Shown here: in pieces, positions 1 through 10,700 of the stretch
How the letters are laid out: each line of letters begins with the position of its first letter
How positions within the stretch are numbered: position 1 is the stretch's first letter
NCBI GenBank assembly: GCA_964386635.1
Contig: CAYLRO010000001.1
Span: 48,412-112,411 of the forward strand
Length of the DNA stretch: 64,000 bases
From: Sabulitectum sp964386635
Lineage (GTDB): Bacteria > Fermentibacterota > Fermentibacteria > Fermentibacterales > JCC-6
Direction of reading: 5' to 3'
The notes under the pieces: generated by a model
Database searches by the model: none
Told to the model about the DNA's origin: nothing
Seen by the model: only the letters and a program-made list of their open reading frames with translations
Position numbers and translations under genes: made by a program

Positions 1-1880
1 TAGATGATCCCGTAGACATAGTACTCCCCTTCACCTACTGTCAGGGTGGTCCAGGAATATGTTCCGGTATTTGTAAGACCTGTGGCTATTTCTGTGAGCT
101 CTGTCGGGTCGTTATCAGTATCATAGTAGAGATCTATCAGTGTGCCTGATGCACCTGATGCGGAATACTCGACAGTATAGGTGGAATCTGCAGGCTCTCC
201 CGGACTGGACGGGGAGGTGATGTTGATGGAGTAACCGGTGTGATCTATTGTTACTGTTCCATCAGACCAGTCGTTACCGGTTCCCCTCAGATCCCTGCCG
301 GGATCCATTGCATCGCTCACAACACCGTAGACAAAGTACTCACCCTCGGGAATTGACCCGCAGGGCCAGTTGTATTGACCGGAATTAGCCAGAGCACTTG
401 CAATAACATAAACTGTTCCACCGGGTTCAACGCTCTCACCGTAGTAGAGAGAAACATATGCTTCGGCAGGAGCGTCAGTATTCCAGATGAGCAGATATTC
501 ATCGTTTGCAGTGGCACCCTCCACCGGAGGAGTAACCATTTCAAAGGAGTAGTCCTGTTCGTGTGTAATGTTCACAGTGCCTGCACTCCAGTCGTAGCCC
601 AGGCCACGGGATCCAAGAGCGGCAAATATGTACCAGCTGCCCTCTTCAACACTGCTGCAGTCCCAGTTGAACGATGTCCCTGCAGGAGGTTCAAGAGTGG
701 CAATCGGGTACAGTTCACTTCCAGTGGTATCTGCTGAATAATACAGATCCATTGTCTCAGTTGAGGGAGCATCTGTTGTCCAGACTATCTGGAAGCTCTG
801 GTCAGCTGATGCACCGGATGCTGGTGGTTCAGTAATTTCGATAGAGTACTCTGCTGTATGAGTGATGGTGATAGTGCCGTTACTGTAATCTGTTGCAGTG
901 GCTTTCGAGTCATCTCTCATTAACCTGATGAGACTTCTGCTGTCACCGTCTGAACCAGGTGTGGTAAGTATACCGTAAATATAATAGGTGCCCTCCGGTA
1001 CACTGGAACAGTCCCAGGAGTAGTACCCGTCATCGAAAATTCCCGTCTCTATCTCCACCAGCCCGGATGAAGCTGCCTGATCAGTATCATAGAAAAGATC
1101 TACAGTGGAGTTCAGGGGAGCTGTGCTCTCCCACTGAATGGTGTAGATGTTGTCAGCCTCTGCTCCTGCCTCTGGCGGCCTTGTGATGTAGAAATCAGGG
1201 TTCAATCCACCGTGATCAACGGTAAGCATTCCCTGGCTGTAATCAGAACTGGTGTTAACAGTGTCGGAAATCACTGCATGCACGTAGTAATACCCTTCGG
1301 TGAATGAAGAGCAGTCCCAGACAAAGGAACCGTTGTCCTGAATATCAGCTGCAATCTGGACAAGCCCCTGAGAGGGATCAGTATCATCATCCACAGAGAG
1401 GGTGACAATTCCCTCAGTGTAACCTGAGGAGACCCACGTGACAGTGAAAGTTGTATCAGCAGTGGCTCCTTCCTCACCGGGAGCTGTGACAGCTATACCC
1501 GGTTCTCCCCCGGAGTGGTCCACTGTGAGAGCTCCATCGGACCAGTCACTGCCTGTGGACTGGTCACTGGTGATCAGGGCTCTTACGAAGTAGACGCCGT
1601 CGGGAACCCCTGAAAGGTCCCAGCTGTAGCTTCCTGAAGCAGCCAGATCAGATTCAATTGCAACCTGCCCCAGAGGGGAAGCCGCTGTGTTGTAGAACAG
1701 TGCCACAGTCCCGGAGGAAGATGATGTCCAGGTAACATTATATGTGTCCGTTGCAGAGGCTCCAGCCGCAGGCGGAGCTGTTACCGTAACGGTTATATCA
1801 TCCGATGGTCCACTTGATTCATCTCCGCAACCTGCTGCGAAAAGCAGCAATCCTGCCAGAAGAAGAAGCAGTTTTCTCAT
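1..1880 (-). CDS. Lipoprotein with tandem Ig-like repeats (3' end beyond window)
   Basis: Reads from ATG at 1880 to the window edge with no stop, giving 626 codons, so the C-terminus is missing. Residues 1-18 form a lipoprotein signal peptide ending LLLFAAGC, with Cys18 as the predicted lipid-modified residue. The rest is a chain of six similar units of about 95-115 residues. Each unit opens with a phrase like ITxPPxxGAxAD, has a central LYYDTD-like strand, a WDCSS(V)xEGxYYVYG strand, and ends DxSxGTVTIxH. This looks like a bacterial Ig-like or fibronectin-like beta-sandwich stalk, inferred from the pattern. Its ATG overlaps the TGA of the giant pseudopilin upstream (ATGA, 1877-1880), so it is the last visible gene of the pseudopilin operon and is probably a surface partner of that fibre. 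The binding target is unknown. Confidence 0.85.
   Translation of the reverse strand, partial: MRKLLLLLAGLLLFAAGCGDESSGPSDDITVTVTAPPAAGASATDTYNVTWTSSSSGTVALFYNTAASPLGQVAIESDLAASGSYSWDLSGVPDGVYFVRALITSDQSTGSDWSDGALTVDHSGGEPGIAVTAPGEEGATADTTFTVTWVSSGYTEGIVTLSVDDDTDPSQGLVQIAADIQDNGSFVWDCSSFTEGYYYVHAVISDTVNTSSDYSQGMLTVDHGGLNPDFYITRPPEAGAEADNIYTIQWESTAPLNSTVDLFYDTDQAASSGLVEIETGIFDDGYYSWDCSSVPEGTYYIYGILTTPGSDGDSRSLIRLMRDDSKATATDYSNGTITITHTAEYSIEITEPPASGASADQSFQIVWTTDAPSTETMDLYYSADTTGSELYPIATLEPPAGTSFNWDCSSVEEGSWYIFAALGSRGLGYDWSAGTVNITHEQDYSFEMVTPPVEGATANDEYLLIWNTDAPAEAYVSLYYGESVEPGGTVYVIASALANSGQYNWPCGSIPEGEYFVYGVVSDAMDPGRDLRGTGNDWSDGTVTIDHTGYSINITSPSSPGEPADSTYTVEYSASGASGTLIDLYYDTDNDPTELTEIATGLTNTGTYSWTTLTVGEGEYYVYGII
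2..1793 (-). repeat. Six tandem Ig-like protein repeats (about 300 bp each)
   Basis: Within the lipoprotein, units cover about residues 30-125, 129-223, 229-341, 346-440, 445-547 and 550 to the window edge. The shared skeleton is PPxxGAxA at the start, WDCSS or an equivalent W-x-C/L pair in the middle, and G-(T/A)-(V/L/I)-x-(I/V)-(D/T)-H at the end. Units 3 and 5 carry insertions before the closing strand, for example around residues 308-332. The repeats have diverged at the sequence level, so they are old duplications rather than a fresh expansion. Confidence 0.8.
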
Positions 1881-4780
1881 TGATTATCCTCCAGTTGTCT
1901 CAGTGGATGTGGTGAATACAGAGGTCGTATTCTCGGTCTCTGGGTTGATATCGGTTCATGGGTGTACGGAACAATCCGGAGATCACCGTAATCCACCTGT
2001 CCGTCTACAGGTACTGAACCATTGAAGAGGTTATCTTGGTACACATCAGTGGTGTACATCTGAATCTTGTCCAGATTCCAGCCTCCGTGTGTGGTGGAGT
2101 TTCCGTCCGCAAGCATCCGCCATCTGAAGACAATGGTCTGATTGGTTCCCCATACCAGCCCGGCAGGGAGCTTATCGACTCTGTATCTGAATGTCTGGAA
2201 TGAACTGTTTATACCTTCAGCCTCTATCAGCTTATGCCAGCTGGGAGGAGATACCTCACCGAAAGCGGCACACTCAAGAAGGAATGTATCACCTGACTGG
2301 GTCTGAGGACAGGCAATGAATTCCACATAGGAGTAGCATAAGTCCCCGCTGTCGTTTCCAAAGTCAATAGGCGGAGAGAGCAGGAAGTTGTTCTGGCTCG
2401 GCTCGTACATCCTGTCCATGCCCCCTGCAAGAGACATGTCATTCCCTGCCCACTGTGCGCCGTCAGGAGTGCTGGAAGGATCCGGTGAACCGCTTGTGGA
2501 ATAGGCATACCAGTCAAAATTACTGCCGCCCAGAGCTACCTGGGGCCAGTCTGCTCCAGCTCTGCTCCTGCAGTAATCCACCTGCCAACCACCGTGGGAT
2601 TCTCCGAATGTACCGTAATTGAACCGCAGTCTCACTGTCTCTCCTGCATATTCAGTAATGTCGAACACGCAGAAGTCATACGAATTAGCACCTGTACTGC
2701 CCCATCCGTAGTTCTGACCGGTCCATCCTGTTTCATTCCCAAGAGCAGGGACATCACTGGTGTAGTATCCGAAGTACGGTACTATCAGATGCCAGGTTGC
2801 TCCGTTATCCGCTGAGATCTTCACATTGCAGCCGCCGCCGGCACCACCGAAGTCGTACTTGTGGAAAAAGGCAACTGCAACCCTCTCTCCAACGGAAAAG
2901 GAGGTAAGATCTATCTCAGGGCTCTGAAGCCATGCCTGTGTCGGTGTTGTGTTGTAATTACCGGTACCGCCCACTGCGTAGTACCAGTCTCCGGTATGTG
3001 CATCGGAAGCATTATCCACTGCAGTCCATTCATCCTCTGTATATCCCGGCCACACACCATGGGTCCAGCCGTTCATTCCGAAATTCCTTGCTTCTATCAC
3101 AATGGCATCGTAAAGAATGCCATCAACATCGTACGGTTCATGTGTTGATGCAGCAAAACCGATGTTGAAGTCGTCACTGATGGGAATTCCAGCAGAGGCA
3201 GCCTCAGCTGTAAGATCTACAATTGCTTCTTCCCACACAGGGAAAGAAGAAGGGGCCTGGATCATACGATTTGAAAGATCCCAGTAGTCTGCCTGCTCAC
3301 CCACAATTGTAACATTGTCGATACTGATCCCATCCTGACCTGTAGCGGATGTTGTGGGGTCGTTATCCTCCTGGGCGAACACTATGCTGAAATTCGACCA
3401 GTCGTAACCGGCAGGAGCAAGCTCGTCCAGATCCACCTCACGGGTAACCCAGGAGCCGGAAGGGTATGTCCCGGGAGAAAGTGCTGTCTGTGCAACAGGT
3501 GTTCCCATGACGGAACCATCCATAAGGCCTACGAAATCACCGTCATTGGTCTCGTCACCTCTGCTGCAGAAATCAAATCTCAGCCAGACCTCACTGCTTC
3601 CTTCGAAAGCAGAAAGATCGTATGTGTTCATCACCCTGCATTCATTGGCTCCGCCGTTTCTGCGTGAGTCCATGTTAAGGTAATTGCCGTCAACGGGATA
3701 CTGGCTGGTAACTTCAATCCTGCCGTAATCGTTTGTCCAGTATGTCCAGTCTCTGCTGTCCCCGGCTCTGAACCCTGAAAAGTCCTCCTCATCCACCACT
3801 GTGGTATCACCTGCAGTGAATACAGGAAGAAAGACTCCGTCTTCATACTCAAGTTCGTCTGAACCCTCTCTCCAGTAGAAGCGGAGCCTGAGGTCCGTGT
3901 CAGAATAGTCATCAAGATCAACATTCCATACACCCAGCTGAGTGGATTGCCCGGAACGCCAGCAGTCCAGAACAATACTGTTGCTGCCTTCATATGAAAG
4001 GCTCGCGTTATTAACTCTCTCTATTCTTCCGTATCCGGCGTCCGACAACCATGTCACCCAGTTATTTGCCCAGCTGGCAGCTGACTCAAAATCCTCTCCG
4101 AGGATTGGTTCCCAGACATATCCGCCCTCCATGTAATCTTCGTATACATAAGCGGGTTTTACCTCGAAATCCTCCTCAAAAATGTAATCAATCCACTTTC
4201 CCGGATGTCCGTCGGACTCCATGTACAAATCCCTGTATTCCACAGGGGAAAGTCCTGCAAGCTGAAGGTTGAAAGGAGTGGTACTGCCGTTGTAGACCGC
4301 TCCGTTCTGTGATTCAATAGTATAGAACACGCTGCGAACCTGACCCGGATCGGTGGTAGGAGCACCGGCACCGTCGGTATAGCTGAAGGATATTGCACCT
4401 TCAAAGGAGGCCATCAGCTGATCACCATTGCCATCCACCGCTGTAATCCAGCCGTCTGCACTTGTCAGCGTTATCTGGTCCTCAGGGCCGAATTCCGCAG
4501 GATTCTCCACATTGGAGGAAAATGTGAAGGTTTCCTCTCCTGCCTCCAGTACAGGGTTTTCAAGCCTGAAGAGATCACCTGGATAACCGGCATTCTCCAT
4601 GAGCGACTCGATGCCGGACAGTGTAAGTCTGGCTCCTGTTGACTCCAGAGCACTGCTGGAAGCAGTATCGGCTGCCCTGATGCCTCCTCTGAGAAACACA
4701 AAGGCCGCACCGGCAATTATGCCGATTAGAACCACAACCATCATGACCTCAACAAGGGTGAAACCTCGTACTCTTTTCAT
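1877..4780 (-). CDS. Giant prepilin-like protein with secreted jelly-roll/MAM-like domains (967 aa)
   Basis: The N-terminus is a class III (type IV prepilin) signal: a short basic leader KRVRG, then FTLVEV with glutamate at +5, followed by a hydrophobic helix. A prepilin peptidase would cut after Gly. Ordinary pseudopilins are 120-250 residues; this one is 967. The extracellular part has at least three beta-rich domains of the MAM / choice-of-anchor-J type seen in secreted metalloproteases. Recognisable signs are WLQSPEIDL then KISADNGATWH around residues 650-700, GGWQVDY near 760, and GGWNLDKIQMY near 915. It lies in the minor-pseudopilin operon, 33 bases after the 468-residue PilX-like gene, and its stop overlaps the following lipoprotein start. 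A pilus-tip or fibre-tip adhesin is the likely role (inference). Confidence 0.88.
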   Translation of the reverse strand: MKRVRGFTLVEVMMVVVLIGIIAGAAFVFLRGGIRAADTASSSALESTGARLTLSGIESLMENAGYPGDLFRLENPVLEAGEETFTFSSNVENPAEFGPEDQITLTSADGWITAVDGNGDQLMASFEGAISFSYTDGAGAPTTDPGQVRSVFYTIESQNGAVYNGSTTPFNLQLAGLSPVEYRDLYMESDGHPGKWIDYIFEEDFEVKPAYVYEDYMEGGYVWEPILGEDFESAASWANNWVTWLSDAGYGRIERVNNASLSYEGSNSIVLDCWRSGQSTQLGVWNVDLDDYSDTDLRLRFYWREGSDELEYEDGVFLPVFTAGDTTVVDEEDFSGFRAGDSRDWTYWTNDYGRIEVTSQYPVDGNYLNMDSRRNGGANECRVMNTYDLSAFEGSSEVWLRFDFCSRGDETNDGDFVGLMDGSVMGTPVAQTALSPGTYPSGSWVTREVDLDELAPAGYDWSNFSIVFAQEDNDPTTSATGQDGISIDNVTIVGEQADYWDLSNRMIQAPSSFPVWEEAIVDLTAEAASAGIPISDDFNIGFAASTHEPYDVDGILYDAIVIEARNFGMNGWTHGVWPGYTEDEWTAVDNASDAHTGDWYYAVGGTGNYNTTPTQAWLQSPEIDLTSFSVGERVAVAFFHKYDFGGAGGGCNVKISADNGATWHLIVPYFGYYTSDVPALGNETGWTGQNYGWGSTGANSYDFCVFDITEYAGETVRLRFNYGTFGESHGGWQVDYCRSRAGADWPQVALGGSNFDWYAYSTSGSPDPSSTPDGAQWAGNDMSLAGGMDRMYEPSQNNFLLSPPIDFGNDSGDLCYSYVEFIACPQTQSGDTFLLECAAFGEVSPPSWHKLIEAEGINSSFQTFRYRVDKLPAGLVWGTNQTIVFRWRMLADGNSTTHGGWNLDKIQMYTTDVYQDNLFNGSVPVDGQVDYGDLRIVPYTHEPISTQRPRIRPLYSPHPLRQLEDNQ

Positions 4781-4813
4781 GATTTTCTCCGATTCATGTT
4801 TAATTCTATACTG

Positions 4814-6220
4814 TCACACAATATCATCATCTATTCTGGTACCCTCCCTTTCAGGAGGATCTGCAAGCCAGCTGTAAATGTTCCACCTGCCCAGCATGGG
4901 GAAATGAGGCGGGTGCATAACCGCAAGACCCTGATCCCATGCAATGCCAAGCTCGTAGCCGCTGTTCACTGATGACAGTCTACCCATCTCACCCTGGGTC
5001 AGGCTGCCGGAAATAGTTATCCTTGCCTGCTCTTCCGGGATGTACGGTACCTGGGCCTGAAAACTTCCCGAGGGAACAGCCAGGGATGCCCGTATAAGAA
5101 AACTGCAGTCAGTCTCAATCTGCCATGGCCCGGTCCAGTCAGAGCCACCGGTTTCGTCCGGGTCCGAAGTAATAATCATATCACCAAGTGCCACAAGTCC
5201 GAAAGGCCCTCCGGAGCCCACCGCTCCGCCGTCAACACTGCCTGCGATAAGTAGATCGTTCCGGGCAAGAATTGTAACAGGGTGGCCTGGAATTCGGAGG
5301 GTTTTTATCATAACCGGGGAAAAACCATTCTGCAGAATGACCAGATCTATACCGGCGATATCCACTGTTTCTTCAGCGGATGTCTCGCTTTCCTTGAATA
5401 CAATCATATTACCGTCGATAAGCACCCGTTCTGCTGAAATACTAACTGTACCTGAAGGCTGTGCCCCTGCGGCGAGCCGGTAGAAGTGCTCACGCATTCT
5501 GGAAAAATCAATCTCAGGTGCGTTGGCTCTCCACCAGGGTGCTCCCTGATAATGGCGGCTGTAAGGCTGAACCCAGACACTGCTTCCATCCGGATGTGGA
5601 ACATCTGACCTTCCAGCGCCTGCAAAGCTGAAACCACCTGAAGAGGTGGTTGAAATCATAGATGCATACGGATCACCGGTAGAGTCAGGAGATATGCTGC
5701 TGAAAGAAATTATTCCGTTGGAGTGCACCGGTCCGTCAAGAACCCTGCCGTCTTCCATGAAGCCGGGAGGAATTCCTCTGTCGGTAAGAATTGAATAGCT
5801 GGAAGGGTAGGCAGGAGCTGCCCGGATATACAGGTCTCTTGTAACATCACCGGCAAGTCCTCTTGCTCTTATCTCAACAGAACCGTTCCCGTAGAGACCG
5901 CCTGACCCGTTCACCGGATCAATAACAACCTGGAATCTGTCTCCTCCGGGAATGGAGAGCCAGTGGGAACTGTCTCCCTCCATTTCCAGAAAGAATGGCT
6001 CACCGGTTGCAGGCATGGCCTGAAGAGTGGACAGGTAGTGAATTGCAAGTGAAGTTCCGGTACGGGCGGCTGTTGCCGCCCGTAATCCATTCATTCTGAA
6101 CGTGGTGGCGGAGACATTCATCCGGAAGAGTGTGTAGACAACACCAACCATGAGAAACATCACAGTGGCAATGATAACAACTGTTGCCAGCAAACTTCCT
6201 CTCTGGCCCTGGTTGCTCAA
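4814..6220 (-). CDS. PilX/GspK-like minor pseudopilin, paralogue of the next gene (468 aa)
   Basis: Chosen start is TTG at 6220, preceded by GGAG at a 5-base spacing and lying 10 bases after the stop of the upstream gene. This gives MSNQGQRG-SLLATVVIIA, matching the short QRG leader of PilX/GspK-type pseudopilins, which lack Glu at +5. An in-frame ATG at 6259 would overlap the upstream gene by 29 bases and has its GGAGG directly abutting it. After the helix (about residues 8-30) the chain is a secreted beta-rich domain without cysteine pattern. It ends with a segment containing MHPPHFPMLGRWN, close to MHPPFFPTTANWN in the neighbouring 488-residue protein, which shows the two are paralogues. 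Role: minor subunit of the same fibre, exact function unknown. Confidence 0.82.
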   Translation of the reverse strand: MSNQGQRGSLLATVVIIATVMFLMVGVVYTLFRMNVSATTFRMNGLRAATAARTGTSLAIHYLSTLQAMPATGEPFFLEMEGDSSHWLSIPGGDRFQVVIDPVNGSGGLYGNGSVEIRARGLAGDVTRDLYIRAAPAYPSSYSILTDRGIPPGFMEDGRVLDGPVHSNGIISFSSISPDSTGDPYASMISTTSSGGFSFAGAGRSDVPHPDGSSVWVQPYSRHYQGAPWWRANAPEIDFSRMREHFYRLAAGAQPSGTVSISAERVLIDGNMIVFKESETSAEETVDIAGIDLVILQNGFSPVMIKTLRIPGHPVTILARNDLLIAGSVDGGAVGSGGPFGLVALGDMIITSDPDETGGSDWTGPWQIETDCSFLIRASLAVPSGSFQAQVPYIPEEQARITISGSLTQGEMGRLSSVNSGYELGIAWDQGLAVMHPPHFPMLGRWNIYSWLADPPEREGTRIDDDIV

Positions 6221-6230
6221 AACCGCTCCG

Positions 6231-7697
6231 CTACCATTCAAACACACCTGTGGCCACATCCTCCTTGGTCATCTCCGGCACCTCAGCCCACATTGTAGTG
6301 TTCCAGTTAGCCGTTGTAGGAAAGAATGGAGGATGCATGGAAAGAAGCCTTGGATCGAAGTAAACCGAGATGTCGAAGCCTGTGTTACCACCTGATGTAT
6401 AGCCCTCTTCCTGGACCATGTATCCGCCCATGAGTGTGAACGGGAATGGTCCAAACAGTGGATAATGATAATCCTCTGCTTCAAGATTTCCTTCAAGGGC
6501 AAGAAGCACTGCGTCAACTTCAAAGGCAGTCTTTGTATCAACGGAGAATCCACCCCAGTCAGTTGAATCGGGATCCGACCTGTCATCCGCCAGAAGAATA
6601 TCTCCCTGAACAGTCATGAGTCCCACGATACAGTCATTGTCAGGATCTTCAGGGTCAGGATTGGAATACAGAAGATTTCCTGCCAGGTACAGATTACCAT
6701 TCATGCCTATGGTGAGAGCCGAGTCCATTCCCATGGAGATATCTCCGTGCCCCCTGATGTAGATGTTTTCATTGTCTCCGTTATCGATCCAGACAACAGG
6801 GTTTTCAAGAGAATCCAGCGGGAATGTTTCTATCGCTGCGGTTGGTCCCTGTTTCATCTCCAGAGTGTTACCCACCACTCTGATGCGGGTACCGTCGGCA
6901 ACCGTTCCCATGCCGAAGTAAAGACCGTCTGTAATCGCAGCACTCCTGACGCCCTGCCAGTTGATCTCATCTGCTCCGAAGGGAATAGGTTCCACCCCCA
7001 GCTCGAAATAGGGTGCCCCGAGAGAGAGCCTTTCAAACGGTCTCATCTCCAGATTCCCGCTTGCAGGTCCTGTGGCATGGGTGTTGCCCCAGTCGGAAAT
7101 GTAGAAGTCCGATGTAAGCTCGAAGCTGTAGAAGAACGGATCGTTCTCGTGTGTGGAACTGGTGCTGATCACCCTGATGGGGCCGTTCGCATACAGTGGC
7201 CCGTCAAAGCGGTAACCGTCCACATACGCTCCATCGAGACTGGGATCGTCCATGAACACCGAGAACCTTGCCAGATTAAGCGGTGTAACCACCACCCGGA
7301 GACCGTAGGATTCCTCAGTGTCACCAGGAGCAAATGCCACACAGTTGAACATGTATGCATTCGCCGATATGATCTCATCGTTGTTTATGTTGGGATCAAC
7401 GGTGACGAATACGGAACCCATGCCGTTTGGAAGCACCTCCGGAGATGCCACGGTTCCCAGCATTGGTGTAGGTGGATGGGTTATTGTTGGCAGAGCTGCA
7501 CCTGCAACCACCATGTGAGTTGCAAGGTTCACTCCAGCTTCAGCTGTGTACTTTGCCTGCATCCTGTCTCTGGTCCAGATCTGGGTGCTGGCATTGGATT
7601 TCACATAGGTGTACAGGCCTCCTGTGAGGATGATAAGGAAGATGGCGGAAATTACCACCAGCATCAGTGCCGAACCTCTTCTGTCTGTCATATTCAT
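6231..7697 (-). CDS. PilX/GspK-like minor pseudopilin (488 aa)
   Basis: The leader MNMTDRRG is followed by SALMLVVISAIFLIILTGG, a prepilin-like helix without Glu5, as in GspK and PilX. Helix residues about 30-75 continue as the usual amphipathic spine (TRDRMQAKYTAEAGVNLATH), where TAEAG is typical of PilX-family proteins. The large C-terminal region alternates short hydrophobic strands and glycine/asparagine turns and may be a beta-helix (for example IYIRGHGDIS and NGNLYLAGNLLYS). It shares its C-terminal MHPPxFP motif with the following gene. It starts 14 bases after the 1303-residue pseudopilin gene. It probably forms part of a pilus-tip complex. I cannot assign a more exact family. Confidence 0.85.
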   Translation of the reverse strand: MNMTDRRGSALMLVVISAIFLIILTGGLYTYVKSNASTQIWTRDRMQAKYTAEAGVNLATHMVVAGAALPTITHPPTPMLGTVASPEVLPNGMGSVFVTVDPNINNDEIISANAYMFNCVAFAPGDTEESYGLRVVVTPLNLARFSVFMDDPSLDGAYVDGYRFDGPLYANGPIRVISTSSTHENDPFFYSFELTSDFYISDWGNTHATGPASGNLEMRPFERLSLGAPYFELGVEPIPFGADEINWQGVRSAAITDGLYFGMGTVADGTRIRVVGNTLEMKQGPTAAIETFPLDSLENPVVWIDNGDNENIYIRGHGDISMGMDSALTIGMNGNLYLAGNLLYSNPDPEDPDNDCIVGLMTVQGDILLADDRSDPDSTDWGGFSVDTKTAFEVDAVLLALEGNLEAEDYHYPLFGPFPFTLMGGYMVQEEGYTSGGNTGFDISVYFDPRLLSMHPPFFPTTANWNTTMWAEVPEMTKEDVATGVFEW

Positions 7698-7711
7698 TCT
7701 CTTCCTCCCCT

Positions 7712-10700
7712 CTAGATTGCGTAACGGCCGTAGAAGCCCACATTGTCAAGGTTCCAGCCACCGTTCTCCGCATAGATTCCGGAGTCCATTACGAACCTGA
7801 TGAAGTAGTATGTCTTCCCGTCGGCTCTTGCCTGCTCGAAATACGAAGTAAGCTGTATCACGTCAGTGGTCCAGATATTGTCGTCATAGTCACAGTCCTT
7901 CACCAGTATCCACTCGGCCTCATCAGTGGGAGCCACAGCTGAGTAGGTGAATGCCATGTAAACGTATGCCTTGTCGTTGTGGGACCTTCTCAGACATCTG
8001 TCGAAGGAAACGGCTACAGAGTCGTAGGCTGCTGCTTCAGCCATGTCGTATGGGCATGAAACCAGCCAGTTCCAGGACTCAGCCATGTAGTTTCCGTCGT
8101 CGGTAAGGTCATTGCCGGCGATGGTGTTCTCATTGGCGGGCACAAGGTTGGGGTCAGGGTCAGGGGTGAAGAGAGGAGCACCGAACTCCCAGTCATCATT
8201 GGTTCCCCCATGCTGCCAGGTAACCTCGCCGGAGAATCCAAGTTCATTCATGAGATAGATGGCCTCGAAGTCTCCGTACATGGATCCGTAGGCAAGAGGC
8301 ATTACCATACTGGTGCTGGCGGAATCCTGATCCACATACCTGTCACCGTAGAGAGTTGTGCCTATCTTGATGGATGGTCTTACATCGGCCCTTGTGAGGA
8401 AGGAGGGATCACTCGAAGATGAGGTTGCCCACCTGGAAGCTGCTGTATGAAGCCCTGCAAACCAGTTGTAACCGGGAGCGGGTCCTGTCTGGTTCATCTC
8501 CAGTTTCACCAGAAGATTGGTGGCCTCCGGGAGGATGAAGGGCTCGTCAAGAACTATATCAGCCCATGTTTCAGGAGATGGCGGCATGACAGTATAGGAT
8601 CCGGCGTAAGTGAGAGTTCCCTTATCCCATTCACCATCAGATGGGAAAGCAGTATCAGTAACAGCACCCAGCCATACATCCACCTGGTTGAAGTACCATC
8701 CTCCGCTGGGATCATCCGGTTTGAATCCGATTGACTCTATGCTTACACCGGAAACGGTACAGGTAGCCTCGAAGTTGTCCAGAGTCCATCCGTTCAGGTT
8801 GTTATTAAGGTCTGACTGGAACTGAAAACGGAACTTGACATTCTGCCCCAGCCATGGGGTAAGGTCGATCTGAAGGTTTGTGGTGGAAACGGTACCGGTG
8901 AAAGCTTCGTGTCCACCTGTACTGCCGTTGTACTCAGGCAGATCCACCACCTGCCATGTTCCTCCTCCGTTTGTGCTTACCTCTATCCAGCCGTGATCGA
9001 AATCTTTCTCAAACTGAACAGCATGGTCGAATGAAAGAAGAGCATCTTCGGCTCCTGTGGGAATGCTGAACTCGGGAGTGCTGAGCCAGCAGGTAGTGCT
9101 GCTGGAGTAAGATGACGAGTTGTTCGCATGCAGGGTCCACTTATGATTCCCTGAGATATCCTCAAGTGTCCAGTCATCGGTTGCCCCTGCTGTCACAGGC
9201 TGGTGTTCCCAGCCGGCAAGGGAGTAAACTTCTTCAATCACGCCCAGCTCAAAGTTACGCCAGTGCATACCGTATGTGTCCCAGGGACCCATGCCGTACT
9301 GACTGAGAGCAATGCCCACATCAGTAGTAAACGGTACTCCGTAAAAAACTGCTTCATCATCCAGGTCAACGGCTATCCGCTGCCAGTCTGCAGAAGCTGA
9401 AGGCACGCCGATTCTGTCCATGTCGAGAATACCGGTATCAGCAATGATATAGATGTCATCAAAGCTCATGCCGTCGCTGGCTGTGGCAGATGTGGCAGTG
9501 TAATTATCATACTGGCTGAAAATGACGTAGAGAGTTGAGGGCATGGCGCCGGAAGGTGTGAATGTGTATTCATAATCGTCCCAGACACCATTTGAATAAC
9601 TGCCGGGATAGAGTCGGTCGTAGTCCTCGACAGTATCACCGATCTGGTCACCGAGACTCCAGCCGACATAGTCCCCAGCGTTGCTTGTGGAATTGAAAGA
9701 ATGGGTCTCATCACCGTGATCAGCCATTCTGAAGTAAACGGTGATTGATGTGCCGTCAGCAAGAGTTGAGGTATCAACCTCGATGATCATTCTGGACCGT
9801 GCATAGTTCCCGTTAACCCTTGCATCCAGAGTAGCGAATGTGGTGGCGTTATTCCACCCTGGAGCATGAACTCTGCTTCGACCGTAAAGGTCTCCCCAGA
9901 ATTCCACATCTCCGTTGCCGAGAACAAGGCTTTCAAAGTCCTCATGCACAAGCTCCACACTGGAGCCGCCTGCTGCAATGAGAAATACTCCGTCTTCTGC
10001 ATTGATGGTTTCGGAATTCCCCTTCCAGCTGTCAACTGTGATGTAGAGATCATCTGAGAACGGGCTGTATGCTGAGAGATCTGCCGCAGTTGCCGCGATG
10101 TTCCTGTCAAAGGCTCCAGAAACGGAACGGTCCATCTCAGCCGTATTGTCTGCCAGTCTTGTGATCTGTCCCGAGCCTGTTGAGGAGTTCACCCAGAACA
10201 TTCCTGCGGCACCTCCAGTCTCGAAGTCGGTATAGATCGGAATGGAATCCGGTAACATTTCACCGCCTTCAAGATCATCCTCCCAGAGGGTCATGTAAAT
10301 GTCTCCGGGAGCGTCGCCTTCAAAGCCTTCCAGTTCAACCTCTATACCAAGATCAGGTGAGGATTCAATGGGAAGGCTCCAATAAATCACATTATGCAGA
10401 AATGTAAGCCCGTCATAGCTGTAGAATGCAAACTCAGGAGCACAGTAGAAAATTCTTCTCTGCTCCATTGGGAACTCCCATCTCACAGAAACCCCTGAAA
10501 CGGTATCAGGAAGGAGGCCGGTTATGAGATAAGGATCATCGTCATTATTCACATAGTCATAGAGTGAATCGAGCTTCATCACAGTAGCGAGTGTATCGTA
10601 CACAATGAAATTCGCCACTCCGGCTGAATCGGGAAGAAGGTCATGGATACCGTGGGGGTAGTATTCGAAGAGGTGACAGGAATCAGGAGGCTGGGGCACT

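Noticed and set aside
6747..7715. A 322-codon open frame on the plus strand
   Set aside because: It lies opposite the PilX-like gene, whose minus frame has a clear prepilin signal and coding character; the plus frame has no recognisable motif and many cysteine/histidine runs typical of antisense shadows.
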